A DNA stretch of 64,000 nucleotides from Dyadobacter sp. UC 10 (lineage in GTDB: Bacteria; Bacteroidota; Bacteroidia; Cytophagales; Spirosomataceae): positions 1,674,001-1,738,000 of the forward strand of contig NZ_VSRN01000001.1 of assembly GCF_008369915.1 (NCBI RefSeq). Reading direction: 5' to 3'. Shown piece after piece: positions 32,936 through 41,251 of the stretch. Position 1 is the stretch's first letter. Each line of letters begins with the position of its first letter. The translations under genes and the position numbers were made by a program. A model generated the notes under the pieces. It made no database searches. It saw nothing but the letters and a program-made list of their open reading frames with translations, and was not told the origin of the DNA.

Positions 32936-33493
32936 TCAAGGCATTAGCACTTTGTCAATCACGTGGATTACACCATTTGACTGAAATACATCAGCCGTGG
33001 TAACTTTTGCCATGTTCCCTTTCGCATCCGTCACGATCACATCTTTCCCATTCATCGAAAATGTAAGTTCAGCGCCCTGAGCGGTTTTCGCCATTGCCTT
33101 GCCGCCGCCGTCCTTGATCATTTTCATAACCGACTTGGCATCCACTTTGCCCGGAACCACATGATACGTAAGTACGGAGGTAAGCATAGCCTTGTTCTCC
33201 GGCTTCAGCAGGTTATCAACCGTTCCTGCCGGAAGTGCCTCGAACGCAGCATTTACGGGTGCGAAAACCGTGAACGGACCAGTGCCTGACAATGTTTCTA
33301 CCAACCCGGCCGCTTTTACTGCCGCTACGAGCGTAGTGTGGTCTTTGGAGTTAACCGCATTTTCAATGATGTTTTTGGAAGGATACATTTCAGCGCCTCC
33401 AACCATTACCGTTTTTTCCTTTTGAGCAAAAGCAGAAACAGTTGTAAACATCGCCGCAAGCAGCAGCCCCATCATCTTTGTTGACCTTTTCAT
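32936..33493 (-). CDS. exported fasciclin-domain protein
   Basis: A 185-residue protein with a Sec signal (MGLLLAAMFTTVSAFAQK). One FAS1 domain: the H1 box TGPFTVFAPVNAAFEALPAG, the intermediate LTSVLTYHVVPGKVDAKSV and the H2-like NGVIHVIDKVLMP at the very end. Fasciclin domains mediate adhesion or bind small molecules; the role in Bacteroidota is not established. The gene is monocistronic, with its own terminator downstream and about 110 bp of upstream sequence in which I saw no clear promoter box. Confidence 0.93.
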   Translation of the reverse strand: MKRSTKMMGLLLAAMFTTVSAFAQKEKTVMVGGAEMYPSKNIIENAVNSKDHTTLVAAVKAAGLVETLSGTGPFTVFAPVNAAFEALPAGTVDNLLKPENKAMLTSVLTYHVVPGKVDAKSVMKMIKDGGGKAMAKTAQGAELTFSMNGKDVIVTDAKGNMAKVTTADVFQSNGVIHVIDKVLMP

Positions 33494-33603
33494 AATAAGA
33501 AATCTAGTTTAGTTGATTTCCCCTATGTACGCCAGCAAGTTTCCGATCGATCGAACCGCTCGAATAATAAGTCTCTCAGTATCTAAATGAGCAATAGCCC
33601 GGC

Positions 33604-34749
33604 TTAAGGAAGCGGATCGCCGGGCGTTTTCTTCGCAGGATCATAAATAGCTACTCCTACCCTTGAATCAGCGCAGCCATAATACAGGAACCATTTCTTT
33701 TTGTAGTAAACCATTCCTTCTATAAAAACCGTCCCGGCTACATACTGACCACTTTTTTCAAAGGCTTCCATCGGGCGAAAAAACGGTTTATCAAGCCTGG
33801 CCAGCACCTTGGAGGGATCATTCTTGTCGAAAAGGACCTGGCCCGCACAGTAGCTGTTTGGCGTAAATTGCTTGTCGCCATCTTCGCCTTTATCGTTTTT
33901 ACCATTATAAAGGAGCACAATTCCTTTGTCGGTCAAAATCGCCGGTGGGCCGCATTCTGTGAGATTACTGTCAAAATACCCTTTGCGCGGCGATATCAGG
34001 TTGACAAGGTTCTGATTGTTATCCACCACAGGTTCCCAGTTGATCAGGTCGGTCGATGTAGCTACGTTCACATTTGCTTCTCCAAAATAAAGCCAGTATT
34101 TGCCGTTGATCTTCGCAATCACCTGCTTGTCGCCTGCCAGCTTAGTCACGATCGAACCCGATTTGGTCCAGATCTCATTAAACTTTCCGTTGAATGCTTT
34201 TTTAAATACCGGCCCGTGCTTCTCCCATTTGATCAGATCGCGGGAAGTAGCCACGCCGATCCGTGCCTTATCCTGGTTCCATTGTGTGTAAAAAACGACG
34301 TACAGCCCGTCTTCGGTCACTGCAACGCGCGGATCTTCGCAGCCGCCCGGCCATTCTACCGCCTTCTGGCTGTCTTCTGCCGGAAACAGTACCGGCTCTT
34401 TCCGCCTTTGGAATGTGATCCCGTCCTCACTTTCCGCATATCCGAGCCTGGAAGTTCGCTTACCGATCGCCTTGCCTGCCTTGTCTTCGGCGCGGTAGAG
34501 CACCACAATCTTGCCGTCTTTAATTGCCGCAGCCGGGTTGAACGTGTCATTAGATTCCCAGTCGATCTGCTTCTTGTTCATCGGACAAAAAAACGTGGAA
34601 GTACTGTCAGGGGAAATGACGGGATTTACGCCGGCGGGACGCTCAAATCCGCCTAAGGTCCAGTCAGGCAGTTTATTTTCAGTTTGCGCAAATGCTTCTC
34701 CCATGAAAAGCGAGGCGCATAGCAGCAGGCCGGTAATCGATTTGTTCAT
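33604..34749 (-). CDS. exported glycoside hydrolase family 130-like protein
   Basis: A 381-residue protein with a Sec signal (LLLCASLFMGEAFAQ). The five-bladed beta-propeller of GH130 can be followed: NPVISPDSTSTFFCPM, WESNDTFNPAAAIKDGKIVVLYRAED (the Asn-Pro-Ala motif near the active site), the substrate-binding EWPGGCEDPRVAVTEDGLYVVFYT with Glu-Asp-Pro-Arg, KINGKYWLYFGE and the last blade FLYYGCADSRVGVAIYDP. The family contains beta-mannoside phosphorylases and hydrolases. The exported form probably hydrolyses or phosphorolyses beta-mannosides outside the cytoplasm. A terminator (34764-34796) separates it from the YceI gene upstream. Confidence 0.9.
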   Translation of the reverse strand: MNKSITGLLLCASLFMGEAFAQTENKLPDWTLGGFERPAGVNPVISPDSTSTFFCPMNKKQIDWESNDTFNPAAAIKDGKIVVLYRAEDKAGKAIGKRTSRLGYAESEDGITFQRRKEPVLFPAEDSQKAVEWPGGCEDPRVAVTEDGLYVVFYTQWNQDKARIGVATSRDLIKWEKHGPVFKKAFNGKFNEIWTKSGSIVTKLAGDKQVIAKINGKYWLYFGEANVNVATSTDLINWEPVVDNNQNLVNLISPRKGYFDSNLTECGPPAILTDKGIVLLYNGKNDKGEDGDKQFTPNSYCAGQVLFDKNDPSKVLARLDKPFFRPMEAFEKSGQYVAGTVFIEGMVYYKKKWFLYYGCADSRVGVAIYDPAKKTPGDPLP

Positions 34750-34763
34750 AGGTCTAAAAGTTA

Positions 34764-34796
34764 AAAATCCGGTCTGAAATATTCAAACCGGATTTT
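34764..34796 (-). terminator. rho-independent terminator of the YceI gene
   Basis: A perfect 10-bp stem, AAAATCCGGT and ACCGGATTTT, with a 13-nt loop and T-rich downstream sequence on the minus strand. It lies 26 bp past the YceI stop and only 15 bp before the GH130 start codon. Confidence 0.8.
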
Positions 34797-34821
34797 CTAT
34801 TTCAAAGAAAAACTGCAACTA

Positions 34822-35433
34822 TTATTTGTTGGCAACCAGATTCACATCCAAAGTAAAATCGTTGTCGATCGCCTTGTCACCCAAATTTTCGAAGAAATTG
34901 GAAGAGCGGAATTTGATATCATACTTCGTCCGATCGATCGTTACCTTCGCGGTAGCAGACACTTTTTGCGCGTCAGCTTTTACAGTTGCCGGAAACTTCA
35001 CATCCTGCGTAATGCCTTTAATCGTCAGCTTTCCTGCCACATCATAAGCATTGCCGCCTTTTGGAGTAACCGAAGAGATCACCAGTTTAGCCTGCGGGTG
35101 CTTTTCTACCGAAAAGAAATCGTCGCTTTTGAGGTGACCAGTGAGTTTTCCGTTCATTTCCTTATCTGTAACATCAGTTACAACCAGATTTTTAATATCT
35201 GCCACAAAACTTCCTCCTTTTAGCTTATCGCCGTCGACAATGAGGCTTCCGCTTTCCAGCGGTACGGTACCTGCATGCGTTCCCGTTACTTTTTTAGCTC
35301 CCCAGGTTACACTGCTTGCTTTGGTGTCCACCTTCAATGTTTTGTCTGCGGCCTTCGTCTTGCCCGGCCCGTCGGCAATAGCTGCTACATTGAATAGCAA
35401 GCCTGCCATTGCGAAAAGAAACATCTTTTTCAT
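34822..35433 (-). CDS. exported YceI-family lipocalin-like protein
   Basis: A 203-residue protein with a Sec signal (MKKMFLFAMAGLLFNVAAIAD). The YceI barrel is seen in LKVDTKASSVTWGAKKVTGTHAG, SLIVDGDKLKGGSFVADIKNLVV, HLKSDDFFSVEKHPQAKLVISSV, KLTIKGITQDVKFPATV and TKYDIKFRSSNFF. YceI proteins bind long-chain polyisoprenoid or fatty molecules in the periplasm; ligand unknown here. The gene is isolated by a terminator downstream and by a 92-bp AT-rich gap upstream. Confidence 0.95.
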   Translation of the reverse strand: MKKMFLFAMAGLLFNVAAIADGPGKTKAADKTLKVDTKASSVTWGAKKVTGTHAGTVPLESGSLIVDGDKLKGGSFVADIKNLVVTDVTDKEMNGKLTGHLKSDDFFSVEKHPQAKLVISSVTPKGGNAYDVAGKLTIKGITQDVKFPATVKADAQKVSATAKVTIDRTKYDIKFRSSNFFENLGDKAIDNDFTLDVNLVANK

Positions 35434-35525
35434 AATTGCTCCATCGTTTAAAGTGTAGAAAGATTTTTTTGTAATATAAAAAGATATAGTGAAAATACGC
35501 AGGTATTCATTTAAATGCGAAACCG

Positions 35526-36089
35526 TTAATAGCTCGTTTTGTAGTCGGTTAATACATTTTGCCCGGCTAATTTTTGCAGAATTTCCTTTCCCTCTGCCCA
35601 GTCGCCCAGCCCTGATACTGCATTGATATGCCCTTTTTTACCCAAATTAATAAATTCACTCCCCCAGCTTTCCGCAAACGACTCCGACCGCCCGATTGTT
35701 GCGTACATATCGTTGGTACTGGCAACTACAATGCTTGGAAAACGATATTTGATCGTTGGAATGGGTGTAAAGCCGACCACAAAATTCAGCCTTTTTGATA
35801 AATCGGCGTCCGCTGGTGCCACTAGTAACGCTCCTTTCACATTTTCGGACACATGTTCGCGTGCCCAATGTGCAACGGTAATGCAGCCAAGACTATGTGC
35901 TACCAAAATCGTGGGACCACTTAGCTCACTGATCTGCTTTTGCAGCTGCGCTACCCAGTCGTTTTTTACAGGCCAGTCCCAGTTCTCCTGCCTGACACGA
36001 CTGAAAAGCTGCGGATGCTGCTCTTCCCAGATGGTTTGCCAATGTTGAGGGCCGGAGCTCGCCAGGCCCGGAATGTTCATAAAATGCAT
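35526..36089 (-). CDS. small alpha/beta-hydrolase of the RBBP9/YdeN type
   Basis: A 187-residue cytoplasmic serine hydrolase: N-terminal MNIPGLASSGPQHWQTIWE, nucleophile elbow TILVAHSLGCITVAHWA with Ser66, acid in VVASTNDMYATIGRS and His in GKKGHINAVSGLGDW. The family is small and its natural substrates are unknown. It is the last gene of the sulfatase operon, starting 22 bp after the end of the formylglycine-generating-enzyme gene. An alternative start three codons on (36080) is possible. Confidence 0.9.
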   Translation of the reverse strand: MHFMNIPGLASSGPQHWQTIWEEQHPQLFSRVRQENWDWPVKNDWVAQLQKQISELSGPTILVAHSLGCITVAHWAREHVSENVKGALLVAPADADLSKRLNFVVGFTPIPTIKYRFPSIVVASTNDMYATIGRSESFAESWGSEFINLGKKGHINAVSGLGDWAEGKEILQKLAGQNVLTDYKTSY

Positions 36090-36111
36090 TTCAATGTTTT
36101 TGTCTATCCTG

Positions 36112-37200
36112 TTATTTATTCATCACACAGCGAAAACCCAGGTTGTTACTTCCGCTCGTCACTTCACCCTTCCCGCGGCTACCCGCTTTATAGCGAATAC
36201 AATAGTCGTCGCTGCAAAGAAAAGAACCTCCGCGCTGTACGCGTTTGACGGCTCCCGGTTCATCGGGATCAAAGCTGTCGTTCGGGCCTTTCGGATTGTT
36301 TTTCGGGCTTTTCTGATAATAATCCGGCCGGTAAAGATCTTCGCACCATTCCCACACATTTCCATCCATATCATATAATCCGTAGCCGTTTGCAGGAAAT
36401 GTCCGCACGGGAGCGGCTGTCAGGTAACCATCTTCCTGGGTATTCTTATCAGGAAAACTGCCCTGGTAAATATTGGCAACCCATTTATTGCCGGGTTTCA
36501 GTTCATCGCCCCAGTAATAGGTATGATTCCCTTTTCCTCCCTGGGCAGCATATTCCCACTCAGCCTCGGTAGGCAGGCGTTTTCCGGCCCACTTTGCATA
36601 AGCTGCCGCATCTTCGTACGATACATGCGTAACCGGAAAATTCTCCCGCCCCTTTATCGCGCTTTGCGGTCCTTCGGGATGCGCCCAACTTGCGCCTGGC
36701 ACGTAATTCCACCATTGGAGAGGATTATCCAGGCTTACCCGCGTGGCAGTAGGGGTAAAAACGGCTGAACCGGGAACAAGCTTGTCGGCCGGCACACCCG
36801 GATAGTCTGCCGGGTTTAGCGGGCGCTCGGCAACGGTTTTATAGTTCGTCGCTTTTACGAATGCCGCAAACTCCGCATTGGTAACTTCATGCGCGTCCAT
36901 ATAAAACCCGTCGACGGTCACTTCATGCATAGGCCGGGAATCCGGAAATTCGTCGGCCCCCATCAGAAACTTGCCCCCTTTTATCCAAACCATTCCGGAG
37001 GTATCGCCTTTGCCCGCCGAAATCTGTACCGCGCTCGCAATCGCGGCGGCGCGGGACGGAATACCTTCGGAGATGCACATTGCCAAACTATCCGCTTTTC
37101 GCTCTTCGGCAGTCTGCTTATTGCCGCAGCCCATCGTGATAAATGCAATTGCAGCAGTGAATGCACAGGTTTCCAAAAATTCACTTTCAAATAATTTCAT
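36112..37200 (-). CDS. formylglycine-generating-enzyme-family lipoprotein with both active-site cysteines
   Basis: A 362-residue protein with a lipoprotein signal (TAAIAFITMGC, Cys25). The SUMF1/FGE fold follows from about residue 70: MVWIKGGKFLMGADEF, HEVTVDGFYMDAHEVTNAEFAAFVKATNY, FPVTHVSYEDAAAYAKWAGKRLPTEAEWEYAA, DMDGNVWEWCEDLY and RGGSFLCSDDYCIRYKAGSR. The last motif holds Cys329 and Cys334 at the spacing of the two copper-binding catalytic cysteines of genuine FGE, which most Bacteroidota SUMF1 paralogues (GldJ/GldK type) lack. It should convert a sulfatase cysteine to formylglycine. The sulfatase gene lies two genes upstream in the same operon. A lipidated, exported maturase is worth noting. 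Confidence 0.93.
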   Translation of the reverse strand: MKLFESEFLETCAFTAAIAFITMGCGNKQTAEERKADSLAMCISEGIPSRAAAIASAVQISAGKGDTSGMVWIKGGKFLMGADEFPDSRPMHEVTVDGFYMDAHEVTNAEFAAFVKATNYKTVAERPLNPADYPGVPADKLVPGSAVFTPTATRVSLDNPLQWWNYVPGASWAHPEGPQSAIKGRENFPVTHVSYEDAAAYAKWAGKRLPTEAEWEYAAQGGKGNHTYYWGDELKPGNKWVANIYQGSFPDKNTQEDGYLTAAPVRTFPANGYGLYDMDGNVWEWCEDLYRPDYYQKSPKNNPKGPNDSFDPDEPGAVKRVQRGGSFLCSDDYCIRYKAGSRGKGEVTSGSNNLGFRCVMNK

Positions 37201-37214
37201 ACCAATTCAAAAAA

Positions 37215-38660
37215 TTATACACTAAAAGGGACCGCAATTTTAAAAATGTCTTTCAAAGCCTGTCGCGCCGCATGATATCCGCACATGCCGTGTACTCCGC
37301 CGCCCGGAGGTGTGGAAGAGGAGCAGATATAAATATGGGATGCGGAAGTCCGGTAAGGTGAAACGCTCAGAACAGGTCGTGAATACAACTGAAAAATATC
37401 CTGTACCCCGCCATTGATATCTCCTCCGATATAGTTCGGATTATAGCTTTCTATCAAAGCAGGCCCCATTACATGCTTCCCCCTGATCAACTCCTTGAAA
37501 CCGGGCGCCACCAGTTCGATCTGATTTTCAATCGCCGCTGTCATATCTTTCCCGGATCCATTCGGAACGTGACAATATGCCCAAACCGTATGCTTTCCTT
37601 CCGGCGCCCTTGTAGCGTCGAACCTGCTTTGCTGTGACAGCAGTACAAAAGGTTTATCCGAATCTACATTTCTGGAAATACCGCTTTCATATTCGGCAAT
37701 ATCTTCAAATGTATTCCCCAAATGTACTGTTCCGGCGTTTCTGCAAGCGTCTGCTGTGAATGGAATCGCTGCATCCAATGCCCAATCTACTTTGAAAACA
37801 CCTGCACCGTAGCGGTAGTTATTAAGGCGTTTACGATAGGAGGCACTTAACTCATCCCCGGCAATGCGCGCCAGCTGCTTTGGGGTTACATCCATCAAAA
37901 CCACCCTGGATCCGGGAAGTTCTTTCAGTGAATCCACCAGAAAACCGGTTTGGATTTCTCCTCCGAGCGATACAAAATAGTCGGAAAGTGTATTGGCAAT
38001 AGCCTGACTCCCGCCTTTCGGTATCGGCCAGCCGTACATATGCGCGGCCGCCAGGAGTATAATACCAAATGCCGATGTAGCTACATTTTCAAGCGGCTGT
38101 ATTGCGTGAGCTGCCATGCCCGCCCACAACCCTCTTGCACCTTTGGTCTTAAACCTGTTGGCCGACCAGGTGGCAGATGGCAGCGCCTTCAAACCAAATT
38201 TCGCCAATGCAACGGGATGCGCGGGAAAAGAAAACGGCCCGAGCAGGCTGGGCAGCAGCGTGGGTAAATCTTCCAGCAAAGGCCCCATAAAGTCGAGATA
38301 GGCTTGCTGGTCATCGCCCAGTCCGCGCGCGGTTTCTTCGAAAGATCGATGCAATACCGCCGCCGATCCGTCCTCAAACGCGTGCGCGGCAGCCAATGTG
38401 GGCTGAATGAATTCCAGACCGAAATCTTGCAGCGGTATACTTTGAAAAAACGGAGACATCAAGGCCATCGGATGAACAGCTGAGCATACATCGTGCAGGT
38501 ATCCCGGCAGGGTAAGTTCCGCGGAACGCATACCTCCGCCCACCGTGTCCTTTCCTTCCACGATCAGGACCGACAGCCCCTGACGCTGCAACGTAATTCC
38601 CGCAGCCAGTCCATTCGGGCCCGAGCCTACTACGATCGCATCATATTGTGTTCGAGCCAC
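37215..38660 (-). CDS. phytoene-desaturase-like FAD-dependent oxidoreductase
   Basis: A 481-residue cytoplasmic flavoprotein. The dinucleotide-binding motif is at the N-terminus (YDAIVVGSGPNGLAAGITLQR), followed by VLIVEGKDTVGGGMRS, the CrtI/PYROXD2-type GGSQAIANTLSDYFVSLGGEI in the middle and the C-terminal SSSTPPGGGVHGMCGYHAA that closes the FAD site. Family members desaturate carotenoids or act on diverse lipids; the substrate here is unknown, and no carotenoid genes are close. It lies six bases after the sulfatase stop and 14 bases before the FGE gene, which ties it to the sulfatase operon for reasons that are not obvious. Confidence 0.9.
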   Translation of the reverse strand: MARTQYDAIVVGSGPNGLAAGITLQRQGLSVLIVEGKDTVGGGMRSAELTLPGYLHDVCSAVHPMALMSPFFQSIPLQDFGLEFIQPTLAAAHAFEDGSAAVLHRSFEETARGLGDDQQAYLDFMGPLLEDLPTLLPSLLGPFSFPAHPVALAKFGLKALPSATWSANRFKTKGARGLWAGMAAHAIQPLENVATSAFGIILLAAAHMYGWPIPKGGSQAIANTLSDYFVSLGGEIQTGFLVDSLKELPGSRVVLMDVTPKQLARIAGDELSASYRKRLNNYRYGAGVFKVDWALDAAIPFTADACRNAGTVHLGNTFEDIAEYESGISRNVDSDKPFVLLSQQSRFDATRAPEGKHTVWAYCHVPNGSGKDMTAAIENQIELVAPGFKELIRGKHVMGPALIESYNPNYIGGDINGGVQDIFQLYSRPVLSVSPYRTSASHIYICSSSTPPGGGVHGMCGYHAARQALKDIFKIAVPFSV

Positions 38661-38666
38661 GTTCCA

Positions 38667-40229
38667 TTATTTTTTAGCCGAAGCCAGGATTTTCAGTGCT
38701 TCCGCATCTTTATATTCATTCATCAGCACTTTCAGTTTCGCCTTTAAATCAGCCGAAATGGCTTCCGTTTCTTTGGTACCATAAATATTATTGACTTCCG
38801 AAGGGTCCTTCTGCAAATCGAAAAGCTCCCAGGTATCGGCACCTCCATAAAAATAGGCGAGCTTATAGCGGCTTGTGCGTAGTCCGAAGTGTGGATAAAC
38901 GCGGTGCGGTTCGGGAAACTCATAGTAATGATAGTAGGCTTCTTTCCGCCAGGGTACCAGTGCAGTGCGCGTTCCCTGCAAAAGCGGCAAAAATGATTTC
39001 CCCTGCATGTCAGCCGGAACCTTCGCGCCAGCAATGTTCAGTACAGTAGGCGCCCAGTCGATATTCAAAACCAGGTCCTCTGTTTTTGTTCCGGGCTTGA
39101 TCACACCCGGATAACGGATCACAAAGGGCGTTTTCAGCGATTCTTCATAGATAAAACGCTTATCGAACCATCCGTGCTCGCCCAGATAAAAGCCCTGGTC
39201 GGATGCGTAAATAACGACTGTGTTTTTAGCAAGGCCACTTTTATCGAGGTAATCGAGCAGTTTCCCGATATTCCTGTCCAGCGACTTGCCTACTGCGTAA
39301 TAATCTTTCAGGTAACGCTGGTATTTCCATTCAGTCAGCGCCTTTCCGGTTAGCTTTTTATCCTGAAATTCTTTTGTAATATTGTCGTAATAGGCTTTAA
39401 ATACCTTTTTCTGCTCCGGGTTTAAGCGTTTATACGTCCAATCCTTTTCAAAATCCACGCCCACTTTGAGGTCCTGTTTCAAGCGCATTGTTTTTTCAAT
39501 TGTCATATCCTGCTCCATCGCCGCGGGCCTTCCTTTGTAATCGTCGTAGAAATTGGCGGGAACAGGGAAATTGATATGATCGTAAGCGCCCAGATCCTGC
39601 AGGTCGGGAAGCCATTCCCGGTGGGTAGCTTTATGCCCAACGATCAGGAAAAAAGGTTTGGAATTATCCCGCTTGTCCAGCCAATCTGTCGAAAATTTGG
39701 TGATGAGGTCGGAAACGTAGCCGGTATATTTGGTGGTATCGTTGGGCTGGCCGATGAATTCGGGATTGTAGTAATGTCCCTGCCCCGGCAGTACATTCCA
39801 GTAGTCAAATCCGGCAGGCAGACTATTCAAGTGCATTTTCCCAATCCAGGCAGTCTGGTATCCGCTTTTTCTCAGGGTTTCAGAAAGTAATGTCTGATTG
39901 GTATTGAAGCGCGTGTTATCGTTTCGCTTGTAGCCGTTCATGTGGCTGTATTTTCCGGTGAGCAAAGTCGCCCGGCTGGGCCCGCATATCGAATTGGTAA
40001 CCAGGTTGTTCGTTAGCAACGCACCTTCACTGGCAATACGATCAATATTAGGGGTTTGAACCAGCTTATTCCCGTATGCACTGATAGCCTGGTAAGCATG
40101 GTCATCTGAAAAAATGAAAATGATGTTAGGCTTAGTAGCGGTTTGTGCTAATGCATTTCCTGCAAAAAACACCGAGACCAATAATAACCTGATTGACAGC
40201 AAATTGCGTATTGAGAAAATTAGGAACAT
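38667..40229 (-). CDS. exported type I sulfatase
   Basis: A 520-residue protein with a Sec signal (LLLVSVFFAGNALAQ). The alkaline-phosphatase-like core begins KPNIIFIFSDDHAYQAISAYG with the metal-binding Asp pair. The sulfatase signature is NSICGPSRATLLTGKYSH: Cys82 in C-x-P-S-R is the residue oxidised to formylglycine. Other conserved points are WIGKMHL and VIYASDQGFYLGEHGWFDKR. It resembles arylsulfatase/iduronate-sulfatase subgroups and probably removes sulfate from a glycan in the periplasm. It heads an operon with an FAD enzyme, a formylglycine-generating enzyme and a small hydrolase. A -33/-7 promoter is placed at 40252-40283. Confidence 0.94.
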   Translation of the reverse strand: MFLIFSIRNLLSIRLLLVSVFFAGNALAQTATKPNIIFIFSDDHAYQAISAYGNKLVQTPNIDRIASEGALLTNNLVTNSICGPSRATLLTGKYSHMNGYKRNDNTRFNTNQTLLSETLRKSGYQTAWIGKMHLNSLPAGFDYWNVLPGQGHYYNPEFIGQPNDTTKYTGYVSDLITKFSTDWLDKRDNSKPFFLIVGHKATHREWLPDLQDLGAYDHINFPVPANFYDDYKGRPAAMEQDMTIEKTMRLKQDLKVGVDFEKDWTYKRLNPEQKKVFKAYYDNITKEFQDKKLTGKALTEWKYQRYLKDYYAVGKSLDRNIGKLLDYLDKSGLAKNTVVIYASDQGFYLGEHGWFDKRFIYEESLKTPFVIRYPGVIKPGTKTEDLVLNIDWAPTVLNIAGAKVPADMQGKSFLPLLQGTRTALVPWRKEAYYHYYEFPEPHRVYPHFGLRTSRYKLAYFYGGADTWELFDLQKDPSEVNNIYGTKETEAISADLKAKLKVLMNEYKDAEALKILASAKK

Positions 40230-40251
40230 ATTACTCTATTAAATAGATAGA

Positions 40252-40283
40252 CAAAGTAAAATTATAAAAAGGTATTTATCAAA
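40252..40283 (-). promoter_or_regulatory. putative promoter of the sulfatase operon
   Basis: On the minus strand TTTG (40283 to 40280), a 20-bp spacer and TTACTTTG (40259 to 40252), one mismatch from TAnnTTTG. The predicted start lies about 15 bp before the sulfatase ATG. Confidence 0.45.
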
Positions 40284-40363
40284 CGATTCGCGACTTTAAG
40301 TAGCGTTTCATATGAGCAAAGTTAAAATTCCTGGTTTCTTCCTATAAGGAAACTGATATTTAA

Positions 40364-40395
40364 ATAAAAAAGCCGGATCACTGACGGACCCGGCT
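40364..40395 (-). terminator. rho-independent terminator of the DUF4142 gene
   Basis: On the minus strand AGCCGGGTC, a 7-nt loop, GATCCGGCT with one G-U pair, then TTTTTT. It lies about 27 bp past the stop at 40423. Confidence 0.85.
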
Positions 40396-40422
40396 CATGG
40401 TTTAGCATATTATTAGAACTCA

Positions 40423-40986
40423 TTATTTTTGAGCATCCTTAATCTTTTGAGCCATTTCAAGATGGTGTTTCAGAGCAGGAACTTTACCTGCAGCCCATGA
40501 TTTAACCTCAGGATCTTTGGCGTCCTTCGAGGCTTCTTCGAATTCGCTTATATCTTCCTTGTGGTCATCTACCATAAAAGCGATATATGCTTTGTCGAAA
40601 TCAGCCCCCTTTTTCGCTGCCAGGTCATCGTATTTCTTTTGCTTTTCATCACTCAATGCCATGGGCAGTGTGATATTTTTCTGCTGGGCCAATGCTTTCA
40701 GTTCATCGTTTGCCTTTCCGTGATCCGTGACCATTGTTTCACCAAATTTCTTCACCTCAGCGCTGGCTGCATTGGTTTTGGCCAATTCGCCTAGTTTCAC
40801 TTCCATCATTCCACCGTCTGCCGCATCCACTGCGAACTCCGAATCGTCTTCCAGATTAGTACTGTCCAATGCCTGTTCGTTTTGTTCTTCCGCTACTTCT
40901 TTCGAGTCTTCTGTTTTATTCGTATTGCAACCCGAGAACGCCGTCATCGCAGCAAGGGCGAGTGAAACTATTGTGATCTTTTTCAT
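40423..40986 (-). CDS. DUF4142 ferritin-like lipoprotein
   Basis: A 187-residue exported protein starting at 40986 (MKKITIVSLALAAMTAFSGC, lipobox Cys20); a start four codons upstream is also open. A low-complexity acidic linker (NKTEDSKEVAEEQNEQALDS) leads to a four-helix bundle: GMMEVKLGELAKTNAASAEVKKFGETMVTDHGKAN, DEKQKKYDDLAAKKGADFDKAYIAFMVDDHKEDI and the final helix with VKSWAAGKVPALKHHLEMA. The repeated D-H and H pattern is that of the DUF4142 ferritin-like domain, associated with stress responses in many bacteria. It is monocistronic, with a terminator downstream. Confidence 0.93.
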   Translation of the reverse strand: MKKITIVSLALAAMTAFSGCNTNKTEDSKEVAEEQNEQALDSTNLEDDSEFAVDAADGGMMEVKLGELAKTNAASAEVKKFGETMVTDHGKANDELKALAQQKNITLPMALSDEKQKKYDDLAAKKGADFDKAYIAFMVDDHKEDISEFEEASKDAKDPEVKSWAAGKVPALKHHLEMAQKIKDAQK

Positions 40987-41019
40987 AATCTCTTTCATTA
41001 TTTTGTGTTTTAACCATCA

Positions 41020-41046
41020 TCTTAAAAAAGCATACCAACCTGCTTT
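41020..41046 (-). promoter_or_regulatory. two adjoining motifs shared with the DUF1080 upstream region
   Basis: On the minus strand AAAGCAGGTTGGTA (41046 to 41033) directly followed by TGCTTTTTTAAGA (41032 to 41020), 33 bp before the DUF4142 start codon. Both reappear at 32836-32823 and 32775-32763. Confidence 0.4.
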
Positions 41047-41091
41047 GCTGGAAACTCGCCGAAGTCGGTCAAATTGATTATTCCGGGCAAC

Positions 41092-41158
41092 CACTCCTGA
41101 AATCTTAGTCGTAAAAGGAGTGAATGCATTTATTTAAATAAAAGAAATATTAGTTTTG
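41092..41158 (+). promoter_or_regulatory. possible promoter of the bacteriophytochrome operon
   Basis: TAGTTTTG at 41151-41158 fits the -7 consensus TAnnTTTG. There is no TTTG at the expected -33 position. An inverted repeat CACTCCT (41092-41098) and AGGAGTG (41116-41122) ends 28 bp upstream and could be a regulator site. The first start codon of the operon is at 41252. Confidence 0.35.
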
Positions 41159-41251
41159 TTTTTAGCTCATTAGCGCCTCTACGGTTATTGAACCAACTAT
41201 TTATACTCCATAAACCAACAAGTTAAACTTACCCCCCACCTCAAATAAAGA

